NCBI RefSeq assembly: GCF_000803065.1
Contig: NZ_JSXI01000016.1
Location: forward strand, 62,001-126,000
Direction: 5' to 3'
From: Sphingomonas sp. ERG5
GTDB lineage: Bacteria; Pseudomonadota; Alphaproteobacteria; Sphingomonadales; Sphingomonadaceae
Length of the DNA stretch: 64,000 nt
Part shown: positions 1 through 9,380 of the stretch, piece by piece
Numbering within the stretch: position 1 is the stretch's first letter
How the letters are laid out: each line of letters begins with the position of its first letter
Position numbers and translations under genes: made by a program
Notes under the pieces: model-generated
What the model was told of the DNA's origin: nothing
Seen by the model: only the letters and a program-made list of their open reading frames with translations
Database searches by the model: none

Positions 1-813
1 GCGATCAAATCGGGCCAGGTCGATGCGCTGATCGCCGACGACCGAATCGTCGCGGTCACACTGACCGGCAGCGAAGGGGCGGGGATGAAAGTCGCCGAGG
101 CGGCGGGCCGGGCGCTGAAGAAGGTCGTGCTCGAACTGGGCGGGTCGGACCCGTTCATCGTCATGCCGTCGGCCGACCTCGACACAGCGGTGAAGACGGC
201 GGTGACCGCACGCATCCAGAACACCGGCCAGTCGTGTATTTGCGCCAAACGCATGATCGTCCATGCCGATATCTATGACGCGTTCCTGGAGAAATTCGTC
301 GCTGGCATGGCAGCGGTCAAGGCGGGCGATCCGATGGACGCGGCCACCGATATGGGCCCGTTGTCGAGCGAGGAGCAGCGCCGGACCGTGCTCGACCAGA
401 TCCGCATGATCGAGGCCCAGGGAGGCAGGCTGATCGTCGGCGGCGAAGCCCTGCCGGGTAAGGGCGCTTATATGTCCGCCGGTATCCTGGTCGACGTGCC
501 GATCGGCCATGCCGTTGCGCGGGAGGAATTATTCGGCCCCGTCGCGATGCTGTTCAAGGCCGCCGATCTCGATGCCGCCATCGCGCTTGCCAATGATGTG
601 CCGTTCGGCCTGGGGTCTTCGGTCTGGACCAACGATTCGGCCGAACGCGAGCGCTTCGAACGCGATATCGAAGCGGGCATGACCGCGGTGAACCAGATGC
701 TCGCGAGCAGCCCGGAAGCGCCGTTCGGCGGGATCAAGCGATCGGGTCATGGCCGTGAGCTTGGCCCTTATGGCCTGCACGAGTTCATGAACCTGAAGAC
801 GGTGGTCGGATAG
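1..813 (+). CDS. NAD(P)-dependent aldehyde dehydrogenase, succinate-semialdehyde type (3' part)
   Basis: The gene enters the window from the left in frame 1, and 270 C-terminal codons are visible. The product oxidises an aldehyde, probably succinate semialdehyde, to the acid with NAD(P). The hallmark LELGGSDPF segment with the general-base Glu is present, followed by the catalytic Cys in GQSCICAKR. Further on come EELFGPV and the C-terminal PFGGIKRSGHGRELG segment. The last motif and the short C-terminus fit Sad/GabD-like enzymes, but substrate cannot be fixed from sequence. The N-terminal coenzyme-binding part lies outside the window. Family assignment is firm; substrate is inference. Confidence 0.93.
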   Translation, partial: AIKSGQVDALIADDRIVAVTLTGSEGAGMKVAEAAGRALKKVVLELGGSDPFIVMPSADLDTAVKTAVTARIQNTGQSCICAKRMIVHADIYDAFLEKFVAGMAAVKAGDPMDAATDMGPLSSEEQRRTVLDQIRMIEAQGGRLIVGGEALPGKGAYMSAGILVDVPIGHAVAREELFGPVAMLFKAADLDAAIALANDVPFGLGSSVWTNDSAERERFERDIEAGMTAVNQMLASSPEAPFGGIKRSGHGRELGPYGLHEFMNLKTVVG

Positions 814-819
814 GCCGCC

Positions 820-1554
820 TCAGGCGACCGGCGTGTGGCGCCTGAACTTGTCCGCTGTGGCCATGAAGGTTGCCACGCCCCGGGTGGAGGGGCCCTGCCG
901 CCACCCCGGGGTATCGGCAAACACCGCGGCATGTTCGGGATTGGCATAGATCACCACCACGCGTCCGGTCGTCCGGCTTAACGCGCCCTCCAGCCGGTTC
1001 CTGACCATGTTCATCACCGTCGCGTTGAAGGGGTTGTAGAAATAGGCGACGATATCATGTCCGTCGGGCATGAACGCCGCCGCATCGGCGCCGATCACCT
1101 GGACGGGCGGCATGCCGGAATGCTGGCTCGCAAAACGCGCGATATTGTCGCGCGCGATTTCGCACAGTCGCCCGGAAAGTTCGATGCCGGAAACCCGCGC
1201 AAAGCCCATCTCCATCGCGAGCATCATCGCCCGGCCCTTGCCGGCACCATAATCGATGAAATGATGGACGGCCGGATCGATACCCAAGGCCATGACCGGA
1301 TCGAGCAGCATTGCCGCGCTGCTCGGATCGTAGCGATTGCATTGTTCGATCCGCGATAGATCGATGCCCAGGTCGTGAACGCTCACGCCGCGGCTGGTGT
1401 CGGTGCCCCAGCGCCGGTCGAACGCGAGATCGACAGCGCGGCGGCGGCGCTGTTCGTGCGACAGGGCGGCGATGGCGTGGTGGATATTCTTCCCGATCAG
1501 CCGTGCGATTTCGCCCGGGTGACGGTTACGGAGCCGCGATAAAACTGCTTGCAT
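820..1554 (-). CDS. class I SAM-dependent methyltransferase
   Basis: A 244-residue protein with a clear SAM-binding motif I (FIDYGAGKGRAMML, about residues 98-111). An acidic residue ends the second strand (GIELSG). A YFYNPF motif sits where DNA/RNA and small-molecule methyltransferases carry NPPY-like residues. No signal peptide or membrane segment is seen, so it is probably cytosolic. It converges on the aldehyde dehydrogenase with a 6-nt gap and stands alone on its strand. The substrate is not evident. The ATG at 1554 is followed directly by MQAVLSRLRNRHPGE and is the natural start. Confidence 0.8.
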   Translation of the reverse strand: MQAVLSRLRNRHPGEIARLIGKNIHHAIAALSHEQRRRRAVDLAFDRRWGTDTSRGVSVHDLGIDLSRIEQCNRYDPSSAAMLLDPVMALGIDPAVHHFIDYGAGKGRAMMLAMEMGFARVSGIELSGRLCEIARDNIARFASQHSGMPPVQVIGADAAAFMPDGHDIVAYFYNPFNATVMNMVRNRLEGALSRTTGRVVVIYANPEHAAVFADTPGWRQGPSTRGVATFMATADKFRRHTPVA

Positions 1555-1908
1555 TGCATGGCGTTTCCCTCGGTCCCGAAGCAGTCATATAGCCTGTCTT
1601 GCCGTCAAAAGATGCTTAAAACGACACTAACGCCAATGGTTAAGGTCCGGGAACGACGAGCGTGCCGGTCTGGGACAGATATGGTCATCGTAAAGACTGG
1701 TGCCACGCGGCCGATTTTACTTCGGGCGAGGCCGCGGAATCGCATTACTTTACCGTAATTCTATTACCATTGTTTTTGATACAAATAGAGATACTTCGTT
1801 GCTGTTATCGATAGCAGTATGGATTTGATCCAGGCTATTGAAGCGGCGTGATAATTGTGCCGCGAAAAGCCAACATAACAACGCGGAACAGCGGGAAAAT
1901 CCGCGCGC
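1555..1908. other. intergenic region without a supported gene
   Basis: This 354-bp gap lies between the 5' end of the methyltransferase and the 3' end of the acyl-CoA ligase, both on the minus strand. Around 1741-1850 it is conspicuously AT-rich for this genome and holds an imperfect palindrome centred on TATCGATA (about 1805-1820). It probably carries the methyltransferase promoter. The short open frames here have no recognisable product. Confidence 0.5.
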
Positions 1909-3600
1909 TCAGACGCCTTCGGCAAGGACCTCGGCGATCAGGTCTTTGCGGCTGAGTTTGCCGATCATCGTCTTGGGCATGGTCAGCCGGATCACCACCT
2001 CATCGACGCGTTCGTGCCGCCCGAGTTGCGGGTTGAGCCAGTCGCGCAAGTCCTCCCCGGTCGCGGCGTTGCCGTCGGTCAGCGTGACATAGGCGCGCGG
2101 CTGTTCGCCGCGATAGGCGTCGGGCAGGCCGATCACCAATGCCTCCTTCACCGCCGGATTGCGGTAGAGGATATTCTCGATCTGGCTCGGAAAGACCTTG
2201 AAGCCGCTGACCGCGATCATGTCCTTCAGTCGGTCGACGATGCGGATGAAGCCGTCGGGGTCGATCGTGCCGACGTCACCGGTGCGCAGCCAGCGCGTGC
2301 CGGCCGCGTCGGTTACGAACACATCGGCATCGGCGTCGGGCTTGCCCCAATAGCCTTTCAGAATCTGCGGCCCGGATACCACCAACTCACCCGGTTCGCC
2401 CTCGGGCGCGGGCTGGTTCGGGTCGCCCTTGTCGACCAGGCGCACATTGGTGGCGGGCAGCGGCTGGCCGATCGTCCCTGGCTTGCCCTCATTCTCATAG
2501 GGGTTGGCTGAGACCACGCCGGAACTTTCCGAGAGGCCATAGCCCTCGACCACGGTCGCACCCGTGGCCGCCTCGAACTTCGCCTTCAGTTCGGCCGACA
2601 GCGGTGCGCCGCCCGAGATGCAGATGCGCAGCGAGGTGAAGTCGGTCTGGCCGATCTTCGGATTATCGAGCAGCGCCTGGTACATGGTCGGCACGCCGGG
2701 CAGGGCGGTCGCCTTGGTGCGGTGGATCGCGGCGAGCACTTGCCCCGCATCGAAGCGCGGCAGCATCACGATGCAACCGCCATTGAGCACGGTGCGGTTG
2801 AGCACGCAGGTATTGGCGAAGACGTGGAACAGCGGCAGCACGCCGAGAATACGGTCGACCGCGCCGGGATGCGGGTCGAGCCCCATCACTTGCCGGGCAT
2901 TGGCCGACAGATTCTGGTGCGTCAGCATCGCGCCCTTGGGCGTGCCGGTGGTGCCGCCGGTATATTGGATCAGCGCGACATGATCGACCGGATCGATCTC
3001 CACCGGGTCATGCCGGCCGTCATTGTCGATCAGCTTGGAAAACGCGATGATGCGCGGATCGTCGGGCCGCTTGGTCGTCTCCTTGCCCTTGAACAGGCGG
3101 TAGAGCAACGACTTTGCCGGTGGCAGCGCGCCTGCGACCGATCCGACCACCAGCCGTTCGAGGCCGCTCTGGTCGAGCACTTTCAGCGCGGTCGGCAGCA
3201 CCGCGCTGGCCGAGACGGTGAACAACATGCGCGTGCCCGAATCCGCGACCTGGTGCGCCAGTTCGTCGACGGTGTAGAGCGGCGAGAAATTGACCACCGT
3301 CGCGCCGATCTTGAGGATGCCGTAATAGGCGGCGACATAATGCGGCACATTGGGCAGGAAGAGCCCGATCCGGTCGCCCGGCCCATAACCCAGCGCGATC
3401 AGCCCGGCGGCGACGCGGTTGGCGCCATCCAGCGTCTCGGCATAGCTGTAATGCCGGCCGAGGAAATCGACCAGCGGCGCATCACCCGCCAGCGCCGCGG
3501 CACGGTCGAACAGTTCGACCATCGAGAGTGGCGGGAACGCCGTGTCCCAGCGGGTGGGATGACGATAGGCGTTGGTCCAGGCGCTGACAGGGTCGTTCAT
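1909..3600 (-). CDS. long-chain fatty acid--CoA ligase (AMP-forming)
   Basis: A 563-residue adenylate-forming enzyme that activates fatty acids to acyl-CoA with ATP. Visible motifs are the P-loop-like IQYTGGTTGTPKGAM (about residues 210-225), the core EGYGLSE, and the hinge block RWLRTGDVGTIDPDGFIRIVDRLKDMI. The C-terminal catalytic Lys lies in MPKTMIGKLSRKDL. Length matches FadD-type ligases (about 560). I start it at MNDPVSAW; an in-frame ATG two codons upstream is equally possible, and neither has a strong Shine-Dalgarno. It stands alone, with no beta-oxidation genes adjacent. Chain-length preference is not readable. Confidence 0.92.
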   Translation of the reverse strand: MNDPVSAWTNAYRHPTRWDTAFPPLSMVELFDRAAALAGDAPLVDFLGRHYSYAETLDGANRVAAGLIALGYGPGDRIGLFLPNVPHYVAAYYGILKIGATVVNFSPLYTVDELAHQVADSGTRMLFTVSASAVLPTALKVLDQSGLERLVVGSVAGALPPAKSLLYRLFKGKETTKRPDDPRIIAFSKLIDNDGRHDPVEIDPVDHVALIQYTGGTTGTPKGAMLTHQNLSANARQVMGLDPHPGAVDRILGVLPLFHVFANTCVLNRTVLNGGCIVMLPRFDAGQVLAAIHRTKATALPGVPTMYQALLDNPKIGQTDFTSLRICISGGAPLSAELKAKFEAATGATVVEGYGLSESSGVVSANPYENEGKPGTIGQPLPATNVRLVDKGDPNQPAPEGEPGELVVSGPQILKGYWGKPDADADVFVTDAAGTRWLRTGDVGTIDPDGFIRIVDRLKDMIAVSGFKVFPSQIENILYRNPAVKEALVIGLPDAYRGEQPRAYVTLTDGNAATGEDLRDWLNPQLGRHERVDEVVIRLTMPKTMIGKLSRKDLIAEVLAEGV

Positions 3601-3680
3601 TGACATTGGTGTAAGCAGCGGTTTCCTGCCGCGCAAGCGCGAGAATGTCTTGTCGTCCGGACGGCAACATTAAAACACAC

Positions 3681-3878
3681 TCAGCCCGCGAACCGTTTGG
3701 TCCAGGTGATCAGCACCGACACGGCGAACAGCCCGACATCGACTGCCGCCTGCACGCGATGCGGCGAACGATCGGCCTGATCATGGGTGATGATGCGAAT
3801 ATCTGCCGAGGGATGACGCACGGCGATTACGAACAGCAATGCCACAACGACAGCCATGGCAATACGACGATCGCGCAT
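3681..3878 (-). CDS. small hypothetical membrane protein
   Basis: A 65-residue protein with two hydrophobic stretches: MAVVVALLFVIAV near the N-terminus and VGLFAVSVLITW near the C-terminus, so probably two short membrane segments. A good Shine-Dalgarno (GAGAAGGA) lies about 8 nt before the ATG, which supports real translation. I recognise no family. It sits between the acyl-CoA ligase and the diguanylate cyclase, all on the minus strand, about 80-90 bp from each. Confidence 0.5.
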   Translation of the reverse strand: MRDRRIAMAVVVALLFVIAVRHPSADIRIITHDQADRSPHRVQAAVDVGLFAVSVLITWTKRFAG

Positions 3879-3971
3879 CGGCGCGGTCCTTCTCGTTAAA
3901 TTGCCCCTGTGCTTGCTCCGGTAGCGAATCGGCGGCGTAACGGCAAGCGTATCCAGGCCATAACGGCCCTT

Positions 3972-5648
3972 TTATGCGGCTGCGCGCACCCGGTCGCGGC
4001 CCGCTGCCTTGGCTTCGAACAACGCGCGGTCCGCGGCGCGATACAGTGCTTTCCAGTCGATCTCGCGCGCGAGCGGGCCGTTGCAAACCCCGATGCTGGC
4101 GGTCACCGCGAGGTCGAACGGCATCCGGCCGCTACGGAATCCGCTAAGGATGGCTTCGGGTTCGATCGGACGGTTGCAGGCCGTCACCACGGCGAATTCC
4201 TCGCCGCCGATCCGGGCGACCAGGGCTTCGGCGTTCGCCGATGCGCGCAGGATGCGGGCGACCACGCGGAGCACTTCATCACCGCCGTCATGCCCGATCG
4301 TGTCGTTGACTCGCTTGAAGTTGTCGATGTCGATCAACAGCAGCGATTGATTGCCCTGGCGGCCGATCGCTCGTTGCAGAAAGGCCCGGCGGTTGAGAAG
4401 CCCGGTCAGGGGATCGGTATCGGCGAGCAGCCGCGCGGCGATCTCCTGTTCGCGCGCCTCGTCACGTTCGCGACTGATTAGCAGGATGCGATAGGCGATC
4501 GCCAATGATGACAGGACCGCCTCGACCGCCATTGAGACGATCGTCGAATTATCGAGCCAGAAATTATAGGGCAGAAAATTGAGATTATACGCCGTGCGCG
4601 CCGCCGCGAGCGCGATCGGCACCGACCAGGCGACGACGAACAGCCACAGGAACGGGCTCTTGTGTCGCCATGCGCTGTACAGGATCGGGATGATCGACAG
4701 GATCAGCACCGCGAAGCCGAAGGTGAAAAGCAGGTCGAAGACGTGCAGCCCCCATGGCGCAAGCAGCGCAATGCCGAGCGAGGGCAGGGCGACCGCCAAT
4801 GAAGCGATGAGGATCAGCGCGCGCAGGCGCGCCGTCATCACGCCTTCTTCGAAGAAATGCCCGAGGAACGCGATTGCCGACACGCCGATGATCGACAGGG
4901 AAACATAGTTGATGCGCAGCCGCGCGGTGTTGGCGATGTCGGGCAGGGCCCAGCCAAGCGCGCCTGACGATGAAAAGGCATAGAGCAGTAGCCCGATCAA
5001 CATCAGGCAGTACAGCGGCAGGTAATTTTGCCGCAGCGCGCGGGTCAGCCCGAGATTGTAAAGCAGCAAGGCCAGGCACAGCCCACCGAACCCGCCATAG
5101 AGCGCGGCCATGATGGTGTTCGACAATGCGGCTTCGCTGCCGGTGGCGATCGTTGGCGCGATCAAGATGCCGCGCATGTTGATGCTGCCTTCGACGTGCC
5201 ACAACAGCCGCACGACGGGCACGTCACGGCGCGGCAGCCAGCGCTGGACGATCGCACCCAGCTGGATATTGCGCGTGGCGGCGTGGACGTCGGTCTGGAT
5301 CGACGCGACCTTGTTATCGGCATAGACCGCATAGAGCGTCATGCTCTTCTGCCAGACGCTCAACACGCGAACGCCGAGGCGTTGCCCCTTGCCGTCAAAA
5401 TCGAGCGGCTCGCTGATCGCCCAATAATCGCCCGGTCCGAACCTGGCCTGTGGCGTCTTGCAATCGAACTTGCCCGGCGTGCGGATCAATGCCGCCGCGG
5501 TCATCCCCGGCGCGGCGCGCAGGACGCAGACGGTAACGGGCTTTCCGACCGTGCCGGCCTGAGCATAAGCAGGCGCGGCCGTGGCGACCAATGTCGCCAG
5601 GCAGGCACCTATCAGCGCCAAGAGATTGAAAAACCACGCCCGAAGCAT
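3972..5648 (-). CDS. membrane-sensor diguanylate cyclase (7TMR-DISM + GGDEF)
   Basis: About 558 residues. An N-terminal signal-like segment leads into a periplasmic beta-rich region of about 150 residues. Then come seven predicted membrane helices (about residues 170-380), the 7TMR-DISM layout. A C-terminal GGDEF domain follows, with the active loop RIGGEEFAVV and the upstream LTGLLNRRAF, so it should make cyclic di-GMP from two GTP. The RxxD inhibitory site normally just before GGEEF is not seen, so product inhibition may be absent. The start is uncertain: a TTG at 5675 extends it by nine residues. It converts an outside or envelope signal into c-di-GMP; ligand unknown. Confidence 0.9.
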   Translation of the reverse strand: MLRAWFFNLLALIGACLATLVATAAPAYAQAGTVGKPVTVCVLRAAPGMTAAALIRTPGKFDCKTPQARFGPGDYWAISEPLDFDGKGQRLGVRVLSVWQKSMTLYAVYADNKVASIQTDVHAATRNIQLGAIVQRWLPRRDVPVVRLLWHVEGSINMRGILIAPTIATGSEAALSNTIMAALYGGFGGLCLALLLYNLGLTRALRQNYLPLYCLMLIGLLLYAFSSSGALGWALPDIANTARLRINYVSLSIIGVSAIAFLGHFFEEGVMTARLRALILIASLAVALPSLGIALLAPWGLHVFDLLFTFGFAVLILSIIPILYSAWRHKSPFLWLFVVAWSVPIALAAARTAYNLNFLPYNFWLDNSTIVSMAVEAVLSSLAIAYRILLISRERDEAREQEIAARLLADTDPLTGLLNRRAFLQRAIGRQGNQSLLLIDIDNFKRVNDTIGHDGGDEVLRVVARILRASANAEALVARIGGEEFAVVTACNRPIEPEAILSGFRSGRMPFDLAVTASIGVCNGPLAREIDWKALYRAADRALFEAKAAGRDRVRAAA

Positions 5649-5740
5649 GGGCACTCTGTAGATCAGATATGCCAAACAGAAGGTAAAGACGCCGCGATCG
5701 GCGCCCTATCGACAGGCCATGACCGGTGACGAGCGCGCGG

Positions 5741-6256
5741 TCAGCCCTTGACCCAGCCGATCGCCGGATCGTTCATATCGACGGCCTCTCCCAGCTCCCA
5801 GACTTGCCGATACCCATAGCCGACCAGATTGACGAAGGTCTGGATATTGAGCGCCAATGGCCGCGCCTTGGTCATCACCGGTGCGATATTGTTGCGGAAA
5901 TTATTGTTGCAATAGATGTAGATCGGCCGATTCACGTCGGGCCCGATGACGCGCGCCAGGCTTTCGGCAGTGAAATCCGGCAGCGGCAGATTGACCGCAC
6001 CGGCGATATGGCCTTGCCGGAACGCCTCGGCCGACCGCGCATCGAGCAGCAGCGCGCCGGCGGCGGCGGCGTGGCGCTTGAAGTCGTTGACCGGGAGCAG
6101 CCGTTCGGCGCGGTAGGAGCGGACATCCCTGGTCAGTTCGACAAAGCCGTCATAGTCGATCAGCGGATTGACGGGGGCCGGCGCTTCTTTTGCGGTGACG
6201 GGCATTGCGACACTCAGTCCAGCCATGGCCATCAGGACGATCAAAGATGTTCGCAT
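5741..6256 (-). CDS. exported rhodanese-like sulfurtransferase domain protein
   Basis: A 171-residue protein with a Sec signal peptide (MRTSLIVLMAMAGLSVAMPVTA). A single rhodanese domain follows: LLLDARSAEAFRQGHIAGAVNLP, then the active-site loop with Cys in IYIYCNNNFRNN. It should act in the periplasm, carrying sulfane sulfur or binding a partner. The ATG at 6256 is preferred over one 13 codons upstream because GGGAG lies at proper distance and the signal peptide then starts at once. It is separated from the diguanylate cyclase by about 90 bp. The substrate is unknown. Confidence 0.85.
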   Translation of the reverse strand: MRTSLIVLMAMAGLSVAMPVTAKEAPAPVNPLIDYDGFVELTRDVRSYRAERLLPVNDFKRHAAAAGALLLDARSAEAFRQGHIAGAVNLPLPDFTAESLARVIGPDVNRPIYIYCNNNFRNNIAPVMTKARPLALNIQTFVNLVGYGYRQVWELGEAVDMNDPAIGWVKG

Positions 6257-6439
6257 GTTACCCGCTCCCGATCCGTTGTTGGTTGGGGGATGCATGGCGG
6301 CATCTTGACCGTTGCTGAATGACCGGAAAGTCCTTCTTCCTTTACCTGTCCGTATACGGGACAGCTCTTGCCCGACGTCTTGTGTTTTGCCGTCGTCGCG
6401 TGCCTATTGTTAACCATCCTGTCCGTCAGGGAGATGCAC

Positions 6440-6892
6440 ATGGTACGGGAATTGTTGTTCGCTGCCGCAGTGGTGACCCTGTCCGGCACCGCTCATGCGG
6501 ATTGGGACGATCGCTACGAAACCCGGCAAATCGTGGTGGCCGCAGCCGATCTCGATCTGTCGACCAGTGCCGGCATCGCCGAACTCTATCGGCGGGTCGA
6601 TCGTGCGGTGAACCGCATTTGCGGTAGCGACCGGGTGTGCCGCGACGAAGCATGGGAGAGTACCGAAGATCAGGCTCAGGCGGCGATCGACCATGATAAA
6701 TGGATGCGCCGTCTGGCGTACGAGCGCCTGGCGCAGTTGCGCGCCTGTGGCCGGCAAGGCTGCGCGCCGCAGCCGGCCCGGACCCGGTATGCGCCAGCCT
6801 ATCCGGCCCCGCCTGTGACATATTCCGTGTCACCCGGCACGATCGTCACGGTCGTGATCCGATCCTCGGGGCCCGTCTATTACCGCCGATAG
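6440..6892 (+). CDS. UrcA family secreted protein
   Basis: A 150-residue exported protein. It has a signal peptide (MVRELLFAAAVVTLSGTAHA) and an UrcA-type core: RQIVVAAADLDLSTSAGIAELYRRVDRAVNRICG, with Cys residues in ICG and VCRDE likely forming a disulfide. The C-terminal third is Pro/Ala/Tyr-rich (about residues 110-135). UrcA proteins are common in sphingomonads and Caulobacter relatives and have no assigned biochemical role. The ATG at 6440 has CAGGGAG at good distance; an ATG two codons earlier is possible. It is divergent from the rhodanese gene. Confidence 0.8.
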   Translation: MVRELLFAAAVVTLSGTAHADWDDRYETRQIVVAAADLDLSTSAGIAELYRRVDRAVNRICGSDRVCRDEAWESTEDQAQAAIDHDKWMRRLAYERLAQLRACGRQGCAPQPARTRYAPAYPAPPVTYSVSPGTIVTVVIRSSGPVYYRR

Positions 6893-6895
6893 CAA

Positions 6896-6921
6896 AAGGG
6901 CCGGACTTTCGGCCGGCCCTT
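6896..6921. terminator. bidirectional terminator between urcA-like gene and clpA
   Basis: A 9-bp stem (AAGGGCCGG / CCGGCCCTT) with an 8-nt loop lies between two convergent genes. On the minus strand it is followed by TTTTG, so it best serves clpA, but it can stop the UrcA transcript as well. Confidence 0.7.
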
Positions 6922-6942
6922 CGCATGTCGTGATGGAGCGTC

Positions 6943-9255
6943 TTACTTCGCTTCGACGCTCTCGGCCTTACCCTTTTTCTTGGGCTTTTTCGGCGCGGCG
7001 GCGGTGATCTCGAAAACCAGCGCGCCGTCCTTCATCTTCACCGTCACTTCGCCGCCATGGACGAGCTTGCCGAACAGCAATTCCTCGGCGAGCGGCTGCT
7101 TGATCTTTTCCTGGATCAGGCGGCCCATCGGGCGTGCACCATAGAGCTTGTCATAGCCCTTGGTGGTGAGCCACGCCTTGGATTCGTCGTCGAGCGTGAT
7201 GTGCACATTGCGGTCGGCGAGCTGCAGTTCGAGCTGGAGGATGAACTTCTCCACCACCCGCGCGACCACGTCGGTCGGCAGATAGCTGAACGGCACGATC
7301 GCATCCAACCGGTTGCGGAACTCTGGCGTGAACATCTTCTGCACCGCCTGCTCGTCCTCGCCCTCACGCGTCAACTGGCCGAAGCCAAGCGTTTCGCGCG
7401 CCATGTCGGACGCCCCGGCATTGGTCGTCATGATCAGGATGACATTCCTGAAATCGACGGTCTTGCCGTGATGATCGGTCAGCTTGCCGTTGTCCATCAC
7501 CTGCAACAGGATGTTGAACAGGTCTGGATGCGCCTTCTCGATCTCGTCGAGCAACAGCACCGAATGCGGCTGCTGATCGACGGCATCGGTCAGCAGGCCA
7601 CCCTGGTCATAGCCGACATAGCCGGGAGGCGCGCCGATCAGCCGGCTGACCGAGTGGCGCTCCATATATTCCGACATGTCGAAGCGCTGCAGCGGGATGC
7701 CCATGATGCTGGCGAGCTGCTTGGCGACTTCGGTCTTGCCGACGCCGGTCGGGCCGGTGAACAGGTAATTGCCGATCGGCTTGTCGGGATCGCGCAGGCC
7801 GGCGCGGCTGAGCTTGATTGCGGACGCAAGCTTCTCGATCGCGGCATTCTGCCCGAACACGACGCGCTTGAGATCGGTCTCCAGACTCTCCAGCGCCTTG
7901 GTGTCGTCGGTCGAGACCGATTTCGGCGGGATGCGCGCCATCGTCGCGATCACGGCTTCGATCTCGCGCGTGGTGATGGTCTTCTTGCGCTTGTTCGGCG
8001 GCACCAGCATCTGCATCGCGCCGACTTCGTCGATCACGTCGATCGCCTTGTCGGGCAGCTTGCGGTCGTTGATGTAGCGCGCGCTGAGTTCCACCGCCGA
8101 CTTGATCGCGTCGGGGGTGTATTTCACTGAGTGATGGCTCTCGAACGCCGTGCGCAGCCCGGTCAGGATCTTGATCGTGTCCTCGATCGTCGGTTCATTG
8201 ACGTCGATCTTCTGGAAGCGCCGCAGCAATGCGCGGTCCTTCTCGAAGTGATTGCGGAACTCCTTGTAGGTGGTCGACCCGATGCAACGGATCGTGCCGC
8301 CCGACAAAGCGGGTTTCAGCAGGTTCGACGCGTCCATCGCGCCGCCGCTGGTCGCGCCGGCGCCGATCACGGTGTGGATCTCATCAATGAACAGGATCGC
8401 GTCGGGCAGTTTTTCGAGCTCGTTGACGACTGCCTTCAGGCGTTCCTCGAAGTCGCCGCGATAGCGCGTGCCGGCGAGCAAGGCGCCCATGTCGAGCGAA
8501 TAGATCACCGCCGGCAACAGCACCTCGGGCACATCGCCTTCGACGATCTTGCGCGCCAGGCCCTCGGCAATGGCGGTCTTGCCGACGCCCGGATCGCCGA
8601 CATAGAGCGGATTGTTCTTCGACCGGCGGCACAGGATCTGTACCGTGCGGTCGACTTCCGGCCCGCGCCCGATCAGCGGATCGACCTTGCCGTTCTTCGC
8701 CTTCTCGTTGAGATCGATGGTGAATTGCTTGAGCGCGCTTTCGCCCTTCTTCTCGCCCGGCTTTTGCGTTTTCTCTTCCTCGGCGCCCTTCACTTCGCGC
8801 GCTTCGGGAGCGGCGCCGCCTTTGCCGACGCCGTGCGAGATGAAGCTGACGGCATCGAGGCGGCTCATGTCCTGCTGCTGGAGGAAATAGACGGCATAGC
8901 TCTCGCGCTCGCTGAACAGAGCGACGAGCACATTGGCGCCGGTCACTTCGTCGCGGCCGGAGGACTGGACGTGGAGGATCGCGCGCTGCACGACACGCTG
9001 GAAACCGCTGGTGGGCGAGGGGTCGGTGGCTGCATCGACCTTCAGCGCCTCGAGCTCAGTGTCGAGATAATGCGCCACGGTCGCCTTCAGCTCGCCGAGA
9101 TCGACGCCGCAGGACGACATGACATTGGAGGCGTGCTCGTCATCGACCAGCGCCAGCAACAGGTGCTCCAGCGTCGCATATTCATGGCGGCGCGACGATG
9201 CGGCTTCGAGCGCCTTGTGCAGCGTGGTCTCGAGCGCGGAGGCGAAACTAGGCAT
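6943..9255 (-). CDS. clpA: ATP-dependent Clp protease ATP-binding subunit ClpA
   Basis: A 770-residue AAA+ unfoldase that feeds proteins to ClpP. Its parts in order are the N-terminal Clp-N repeats (about 1-145), a charged linker rich in Glu/Lys (about 150-172), AAA module 1 with Walker A GDPGVGKTA and AAA module 2 with GPTGVGKTE. The C-terminal D2 domain ends in a Lys-rich tail (PKKPKKKGKAESVEAK). Length and layout fit ClpA, not ClpB (no long coiled-coil middle domain). The adaptor gene clpS, often just upstream, is not next to it here. Confidence 0.97.
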   Translation of the reverse strand: MPSFASALETTLHKALEAASSRRHEYATLEHLLLALVDDEHASNVMSSCGVDLGELKATVAHYLDTELEALKVDAATDPSPTSGFQRVVQRAILHVQSSGRDEVTGANVLVALFSERESYAVYFLQQQDMSRLDAVSFISHGVGKGGAAPEAREVKGAEEEKTQKPGEKKGESALKQFTIDLNEKAKNGKVDPLIGRGPEVDRTVQILCRRSKNNPLYVGDPGVGKTAIAEGLARKIVEGDVPEVLLPAVIYSLDMGALLAGTRYRGDFEERLKAVVNELEKLPDAILFIDEIHTVIGAGATSGGAMDASNLLKPALSGGTIRCIGSTTYKEFRNHFEKDRALLRRFQKIDVNEPTIEDTIKILTGLRTAFESHHSVKYTPDAIKSAVELSARYINDRKLPDKAIDVIDEVGAMQMLVPPNKRKKTITTREIEAVIATMARIPPKSVSTDDTKALESLETDLKRVVFGQNAAIEKLASAIKLSRAGLRDPDKPIGNYLFTGPTGVGKTEVAKQLASIMGIPLQRFDMSEYMERHSVSRLIGAPPGYVGYDQGGLLTDAVDQQPHSVLLLDEIEKAHPDLFNILLQVMDNGKLTDHHGKTVDFRNVILIMTTNAGASDMARETLGFGQLTREGEDEQAVQKMFTPEFRNRLDAIVPFSYLPTDVVARVVEKFILQLELQLADRNVHITLDDESKAWLTTKGYDKLYGARPMGRLIQEKIKQPLAEELLFGKLVHGGEVTVKMKDGALVFEITAAAPKKPKKKGKAESVEAK

Positions 9256-9271
9256 TCAGGTTACTCCATGC

Positions 9272-9298
9272 GGGCCGTCGGAATGCGGACGGCCCTTT
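9272..9298 (+). terminator. hairpin with short T run upstream of clpA
   Basis: An 8-bp stem (GGGCCGTC / GACGGCCC) with an 8-nt loop is followed by TTT on the plus strand. It lies between the clpA start and the DUF1192 gene, both minus, so its direction does not match an obvious upstream plus-strand gene. It could be a structured clpA leader. Confidence 0.35.
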
Positions 9299-9380
9299 CC
9301 ACTAATGTTGGAAGGCAGGTCGCCCGCATCAAGCACTTGAAAAACGCTCCGGCTATTCCAGCCTGCCGGAGCCTCAATGC

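Noticed and set aside
2722..3603. Long plus-strand frame (293 codons) opposite the acyl-CoA ligase
   Set aside because: It mirrors a gene with complete catalytic motifs, has no domain of its own and is rich in Arg/Ala/Gln as GC-rich antisense frames are.
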